Assembly: GCA_012961725.1 (NCBI GenBank)
Contig: DTYU01000076.1
Span: 1-10,511, forward strand
Reading direction: 5' to 3'
Origin: Desulfotomaculum sp.
GTDB lineage: Bacteria > Bacillota > Desulfotomaculia > Desulfotomaculales > Ammonificaceae
DNA length: 10,511 nucleotides
Below, in pieces: positions 5,868 to 10,511 of the stretch (position 1 is its first letter; every line of letters starts with the position of its first letter). The translations under genes were made by a program, and so were the position numbers. The notes below the pieces were generated by a model. The model saw only the letters and a list, made by a program, of their open reading frames with translations, searched no databases and had not been told where the DNA came from.

Positions 5868-6164
5868 GTGCAGAAGCCAACTGATCTCCGGGTGGAAGTT
5901 GTAGCGGTCAAGGGAAAATGCCCCATATATGATCAGGGGGATTCGTTCGTCATTGCTGAAGGGTTTAAACTGATCACGGAGCGCCCCCTCTGTTTCCATT
6001 CCCTTGCCGCAATCCTGCCTTATTATGTAGCACTGAGCCGAGGCGTCCCCCCTGTATCGCTCGGCCTGGCGCGTGAGGGAGCGTCTGCCTTTGTGCAATG
6101 TCTCGACCCCTGCGACCGGACCGGGGGCGGTACCGTGGTTTTCAGGATCAGCCCTCGTCCGTAA
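5868..6164 (+). CDS. TIGR04076-like small conserved protein
   Basis: A 98-residue soluble protein of unknown function. It carries the features I associate with the TIGR04076 family: an N-terminal strand VEVVAVKGKCPIYDQGDSF, a central Cys in ERPLCFHSLAAILPYY, then ALSRGVPPVSLGL, and the C-terminal FVQCLDPCDRTGGGTVVF. GTG at 5868-5870 is chosen, with GGAG ten bases upstream; an upstream GTG at 5847 would add seven residues. Four cysteines (in KCP, PLC, QCLDPC) suggest metal or thiol chemistry, but no catalytic function is known to me. It lies 113 bases after the selenothioredoxin and may be in the same operon. Members of this family often occur near AOR genes and other redox genes in anaerobes as I recall; that point is from memory, not shown here. 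Confidence 0.85.
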   Translation: MQKPTDLRVEVVAVKGKCPIYDQGDSFVIAEGFKLITERPLCFHSLAAILPYYVALSRGVPPVSLGLAREGASAFVQCLDPCDRTGGGTVVFRISPRP

Positions 6165-6228
6165 CGCTATTGTCTTAACCAAATACACGGTATGCCTTCG
6201 GCGAGGCTTTGGGGCTTTACGCAGCGGC

Positions 6229-6234
6229 TATAAT
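6229..6234 (+). promoter_or_regulatory. Candidate -10 box upstream of sdhC
   Basis: Perfect TATAAT hexamer in the intergenic region, giving a leader of about 160 bases before sdhC. The -35 region at proper spacing (around 6206-6212, GCTTTG) is weak, so an activator would be needed. Confidence 0.35.
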
Positions 6235-6298
6235 AAATGGTTTAACGTTTTTCGCTCATTCATCTGCATTGAACTCCGTGAAGATCTGGAAGGTTATA

Positions 6299-6348
6299 GT
6301 CAAGGCATATAGGTTAGTTGAACGGAGAAGTATATCCCCTGCCTTGAC
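6299..6348 (+). promoter_or_regulatory. 9-bp inverted repeat in the sdhC leader
   Basis: GTCAAGGCA (6299-6307) and TGCCTTGAC (6340-6348) are perfect reverse complements separated by 32 bases. If transcribed from the TATAAT at 6229 it would form a long-loop stem about 50 bases before the sdhC start. It could equally be a split operator. No known riboswitch class is recognised. Confidence 0.45.
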
Positions 6349-6400
6349 GAAAGAGGGTGGGCTTCTTACCGCTTTACAGTTTTAGGCAAGGGATTGAAAA

Positions 6401-7054
6401 ATGCACTGGATAGCCGAGTTTTACCGGAGTACGCCCGGCAAGAAGTTCGTCATGGCCGTCACTGGGGTCGTTCTCTTTGCGTATGTTTTGCTCCACATGG
6501 TGGGAAACCTGCAGATCCACCTTGGCCCGGAGGAACTGCGCGGCTACGTTAGGCTGCGGTATGCCGCCCCAGGTTTGCTCTGGACCGTCCGGTTCGTGCT
6601 GCTTGTCGCGGCGACGCTTCATGTCATCGCCGCCGTGCAGCTCACGGTGAGGAACCGGGGCAGCCGGCCCGTACGCTACGCCGTGCGCCGCTACCGGGAG
6701 GCGGATTACGCCTCGCGCACCATGATTTTCACCGGTGTTGCCATTGCGGCCTTCGGGGTCTACCACCTGCTGCACATGACGTTCGGAAGCGTACACCCGG
6801 AGTTTATCAGGAGCGACGTTTACCATAACGTAACCTCCGGCCTGCACGTTCCGCCGGTCTCGCTTCTTTACGTCGCGGCCAGCGCTGTGCTCGGGCTGCA
6901 CCTTTATCACGGCCTGTGGAGCGTCTTTCAGACCTTAGGCTTAAGCAGCCCGATCTACGACTCCTGGCGGCGCGCCTTTGCCACGGTGTTTTCGCTGGTG
7001 GTAACATTGGGATTTGGGTCGGTTCCTTTGGCGGTGCTGTTGCGGACGTTGTAA
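6401..7054 (+). CDS. sdhC: Succinate dehydrogenase/fumarate reductase cytochrome b subunit (B-type)
   Basis: Membrane anchor of complex II, 217 residues, which carries b hemes and passes electrons between SdhB and menaquinone. Hydrophobic helices near residues 17-36, 57-82, 107-128, 151-172 and 190-213 give the five-helix B-type fold, so a single anchor subunit suffices (no sdhD). Candidate axial His ligands sit in four helices: H32 (VLLHMVGN), H74 (ATLHVIAA), H122/H125 (YHLLHMTFGS) and H167/H170 (GLHLYHGLWS), consistent with two hemes. The start is ATG 6401 with AAGGGA seven bases upstream; the opening HWIAEFYRSTPGKKFVMAVTG is typical. First gene of sdhCAB. Direction of catalysis (succinate oxidation or fumarate reduction) cannot be read from the sequence. 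Confidence 0.95.
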   Translation: MHWIAEFYRSTPGKKFVMAVTGVVLFAYVLLHMVGNLQIHLGPEELRGYVRLRYAAPGLLWTVRFVLLVAATLHVIAAVQLTVRNRGSRPVRYAVRRYREADYASRTMIFTGVAIAAFGVYHLLHMTFGSVHPEFIRSDVYHNVTSGLHVPPVSLLYVAASAVLGLHLYHGLWSVFQTLGLSSPIYDSWRRAFATVFSLVVTLGFGSVPLAVLLRTL

Positions 7055-7068
7055 TAAAGGAGCAGCTC

Positions 7069-7137
7069 ATGCCGTGCCTTTTGGCCCGCACCAACGGAAA
7101 TCTGAAAATGGCCTTGCTGCTCCCAGAATTGGTATAA
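7069..7137 (+). CDS. Possible 22-codon ORF between sdhC and sdhA
   Basis: AAGGAG six bases before ATG opens a 22-codon frame, MPCLLARTNGNLKMALLLPE-LV, ending in TAA at 7135-7137. The ribosome site and spacing are good, and the gap between sdhC and sdhA (107 bases) is long for this operon. The peptide resembles nothing I recognise, and its last codons overlap a promoter-like sequence. It may be a leader peptide or chance. Confidence 0.25.
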   Translation: MPCLLARTNGNLKMALLLPELV

Positions 7138-7138
7138 T
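7130..7138 (+). promoter_or_regulatory. Extended -10 promoter candidate before sdhA
   Basis: TGGTATAAT matches the extended -10 consensus TGNTATAAT perfectly. Transcription would start near 7145, leaving a 17-base leader that holds the AGGAGG ribosome site (7151-7156). There is no good -35 at 17 bases, as is allowed for extended -10 promoters. It could provide an internal transcript for sdhAB. Confidence 0.4.
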
Positions 7139-7161
7139 TAGGACCTTCAGAGGAGGAATCA

Positions 7162-9108
<1,947 letters not shown>

Positions 9109-9161
9109 CAGTTAGCGTGTACCGGATCGCTTTAAGCTGACTTGAACAATAATTTAGTATG

Positions 9162-9193
9162 GTGTCCCCGTAATTTTGTGTCCCCGTAATTTT
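9162..9193. repeat. Perfect tandem 16-bp repeat between sdhA and sdhB
   Basis: GTGTCCCCGTAATTTT occurs twice head to tail (9162-9177 and 9178-9193). An 11-base core, TGTCCCCGTAA, recurs a third time at 2920-2930, in the leader of the ferredoxin-aor operon (there on the opposite side of transcription). The CCCC of each copy could pair with the GGGGGG ribosome site of sdhB at 9197-9202. Confidence 0.85.
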
Positions 9194-9208
9194 GTTGGGG
9201 GGCTGTAA

Positions 9209-10012
9209 ATGAGACTCACTCTGTACATCTGGCGGCAGAAAAGTACCACCGACAAGGGGCGTTTCGTCAAGTACGAGGTTGAAAACGCCAGTCCCGAGAT
9301 GTCTTTCCTCGAGATGCTCGATATGCTAAACAGACAGTTGATCGAGCGCGGCGGAGAGCCGGTCGCCTTCGAGCACGACTGCCGGGAGGGGATCTGCGGC
9401 TGCTGCGGCATGGTAATCAACGGGATCGCCAACGGGCCGGCGGGAGGCACCACCGTCTGCCAGCTTTACATGCGGCACTTCAAGGACGGTGCCGTGCTCT
9501 ATATCGAGCCTTGGCGGTCCCGCGCCTTTCCGGTCATCAAGGACCTGGTGGTCGACCGCAGCGCCCTCGACCGCATCATGCAGGCGGGAGGCTTCATTTC
9601 GGTCCGTACCGGCTCTGCTCCCGAAGCTCATACGATTCTCGTTTCCAAAGAGACCGCTGAACTTGCCATGGACGCCGCCGAATGCACCGGGTGCGGCGCC
9701 TGTGTCGCTGCCTGCCCTAACGGCGCGGCCATGCTCTTCGTAGCCGCCAAGATCTCCCACCTGGGCCTCCTGCCCCAGGGACAGCCGGAACGCGACCGCC
9801 GCGCTCAAGCCATGGTGCGCCAGATGGACAGGGAAGGCTTCGGCGGTTGCAGCAACCACCGGGAGTGCGAAGCGGTCTGCCCCAAGCGCATCAGCATCCG
9901 CTTCATCGCCCGGGCGAACCGCGACTTCCTGAGGGCATCCCTGTTCTATAGTAAATCCGCTTCAGGAAAGGCCGGCGCTACTGGTAAGACAAAAAGGTGT
10001 TTTGAAAAATAA
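9209..10012 (+). CDS. sdhB: Succinate dehydrogenase/fumarate reductase iron-sulfur subunit
   Basis: Electron-wire subunit of complex II, 267 residues. The [2Fe-2S] ligands are C58, C63, C66 and C84 (CREGICGCCG plus TTVC), with an extra C65. The [4Fe-4S] ligands are C159, C162, C165 (CTGCGAC) with C169 following. The second motif, C214, C220 and C224 (GGCSNHRECEAVCPKRI), completes the [3Fe-4S]/[4Fe-4S] pair as in other SdhB proteins. The N-terminus MRLTLYIWRQ starts the plant-type ferredoxin fold. Start ATG 9209 has GGGGGG six bases upstream. A 100-base gap with a tandem repeat separates it from sdhA. The C-terminal ~20 residues (SASGKAGATGKTKRCFEK) are basic and non-conserved. It closes the sdhCAB set; no sdhD is needed. 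Confidence 0.97.
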   Translation: MRLTLYIWRQKSTTDKGRFVKYEVENASPEMSFLEMLDMLNRQLIERGGEPVAFEHDCREGICGCCGMVINGIANGPAGGTTVCQLYMRHFKDGAVLYIEPWRSRAFPVIKDLVVDRSALDRIMQAGGFISVRTGSAPEAHTILVSKETAELAMDAAECTGCGACVAACPNGAAMLFVAAKISHLGLLPQGQPERDRRAQAMVRQMDREGFGGCSNHRECEAVCPKRISIRFIARANRDFLRASLFYSKSASGKAGATGKTKRCFEK

Positions 10013-10213
10013 TGAGTTACCATTACCAACGATGGTTTGGGCGAAAGCGGCCTCCCCGCGAGATTCAACCGCCGGCCTGAGATCGTTCTGGTGACTCTGT
10101 TAGCGGAAACTCCTCCAGAGGCTGAACTGCCCGAACAGAAAAAGTTTCTTCCATAACCGGGCAAGTTCCTGGCAAGTGCTTACCACAGCGACGCACGGTC
10201 GCAGTTAGACGCC
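10013..10213. other. Convergent spacer after sdhB
   Basis: Two weak inverted repeats are seen. ACCAT (10019-10023) with ATGGT (10032-10036) follows sdhB and precedes TTTGG. GCCCG (10129-10133) with CGGGC (10158-10162) encloses an inner stem AGAAA/TTTCT and could fold on either strand, between the two convergent genes. Neither has a clear T run, so termination is only suggested. A 72-codon leftward frame (9946-10164) overlaps the end of sdhB and looks spurious. Confidence 0.4.
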
Positions 10214-10429
10214 TCATGTTCCGCCAAAACCTACAGTCACCTTATCGCCCTCGACAATGACCGGAACCGCCCTGCGGCCTTCAGAGTACTTGAGCATTTG
10301 CTTCAGGGCTTCGGGATCCGTCTTGACGTCGAGGTAGCGGTGGGCAACCCCTTTCTTGGCGAAAGCTTCCACGGCCGCCTTGGTATACGGTCACCCTGCT
10401 TTTCCGAAGATTAAAACCTCCTGGAGCAC
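10214..10429 (-). CDS. Glutaredoxin-like selenoprotein (Sec-P-Y-T)
   Basis: A 71-residue thioredoxin-fold protein when TGA at 10391-10393 is read as selenocysteine (residue 13). Reading leftward: VLQEVLIFGKAG-Sec-PYTKAAVEAF, then KKGVAHRYLDVKTDPEAL, KYSEGRRAVPVIVEGDKVT and VGFGGT before the final TGA. This is a complete small glutaredoxin: a first strand ending in the redox loop (Sec13-P-Y-T16, monothiol type with no resolving Cys), a helix, VAHRYLDV strand, and the cis-Pro motif AVPVI. It resembles the glutaredoxin-like Uxx selenoproteins annotated in anaerobes. GTG 10427-10429 is chosen, with AAGGAGG nine bases upstream. No signal peptide, so cytoplasmic. A TATGAT box at 10475-10470 is a possible -10. 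Redox partner unknown; an unrelated mutation to TGA is unlikely given perfect frame and family motif. Confidence 0.9.
10358..10379 (-). promoter_or_regulatory. Candidate bacterial SECIS hairpin (glutaredoxin-like gene)
   Basis: Starting 11 bases after the TGA on the minus strand, GGCG pairs with CGCC (outer stem). Beyond a three-U bulge GC pairs with GC, leaving the loop CGUGGAA with G as second base. The loop lies 17-24 bases after the TGA, within the usual range. The stem is less regular than that of the other gene, so the fold is tentative. Confidence 0.45.
10391..10393 (-). other. In-frame TGA decoded as selenocysteine
   Basis: Codon 13 of the glutaredoxin-like gene, context GCA GGG TGA CCG TAT ACC. 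The surrounding GGGTGACCG is identical to that around the TGA of the TlpA-like gene. Sec occupies the usual nucleophilic Cys position of glutaredoxins. Confidence 0.88.
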
Positions 10430-10511
10430 GCGTCTACACCTCCTTCATTGGTGCTGCTTATTAAATACTATCATAATCCCTGTGCAAAACAAAAGCCCGG
10501 TATGTGAAATC

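Larger units (their letters stand above)
6165..6400 (+). other. Leader and promoter region of sdhCAB
   Basis: Spacer of 236 bases. A small hairpin (6194-6198 with 6203-6207, loop CGGC) followed by TTT could be a weak terminator for the preceding gene. A perfect TATAAT lies at 6229-6234 with only a poor -35 (GCTTTG-like) upstream. A 9-bp inverted repeat lies at 6299-6307/6340-6348. No gene is seen. Confidence 0.55.

Noticed and set aside
6374..6910. 178-codon minus-strand frame across sdhC
   Set aside because: Antisense to conserved heme-helix coding sequence; no recognisable protein features.
9946..10164. 72-codon minus-strand frame after sdhB
   Set aside because: It overlaps the sdhB 3' end, has no good ribosome site and no family resemblance.

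Overview
The window looks like a chromosomal piece of an anaerobic, selenocysteine-using bacterium. The best guess is a Firmicute of the Clostridia, of the Desulfotomaculum/Pelotomaculum (Peptococcaceae) kind. Reasons: purine-rich GGAGG-type ribosome sites, frequent GTG and TTG starts, a tungsten-type aldehyde:ferredoxin oxidoreductase, many Fe-S proteins, a B-type (diheme, five-helix) succinate dehydrogenase/fumarate reductase, and two genes that read through an in-frame TGA as selenocysteine. The lineage is inferred from gene content, not from a marker gene.

Layout. 1-528 (+) is the 3' two thirds of nfo (endonuclease IV). 761-3813 (-) holds three genes transcribed leftward: a YkgJ-type cysteine-cluster protein, a four-cluster ferredoxin, and the AOR large subunit. 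The last two overlap by 8 bases and are translationally coupled. 3814-4141 is a divergent regulatory region with a good leftward promoter, a 15-bp tandem repeat and an 18-bp perfect palindrome. 4142-6164 (+) is an accessory redox cluster: a 48-residue CxxC membrane protein, a NapH-like membrane polyferredoxin, a TlpA-like thioredoxin-fold lipoprotein with Sec in place of the first active-site Cys (TGA at 5449-5451), and a small TIGR04076-like protein. 6401-10012 (+) is sdhCAB, with unusually long spacers between its genes. 10214-10429 (-) is a second, very small selenoprotein of the glutaredoxin-like type (TGA at 10391-10393). A plain ORF caller misses it.

How it may work together. The most interesting unit is 4142-5754: the membrane polyferredoxin could take electrons from cytoplasmic ferredoxin and pass them, perhaps through the CxxC mini-protein, to the selenothioredoxin tethered outside the membrane. 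This would be an Fe-S based counterpart of the CcdA/DsbD route for exporting reducing power. The proposal rests on gene order and motifs only. AOR plus its ferredoxin would oxidise aldehydes and feed electrons to ferredoxin. SdhCAB would couple succinate/fumarate to the menaquinone pool. Both TGA codons sit in the same nine-base context (GGGTGACCG, encoding G-Sec-P), and each is followed by a candidate bacterial SECIS hairpin. TGA also serves as an ordinary stop for several genes here, so a general UGA-to-Trp code is unlikely.
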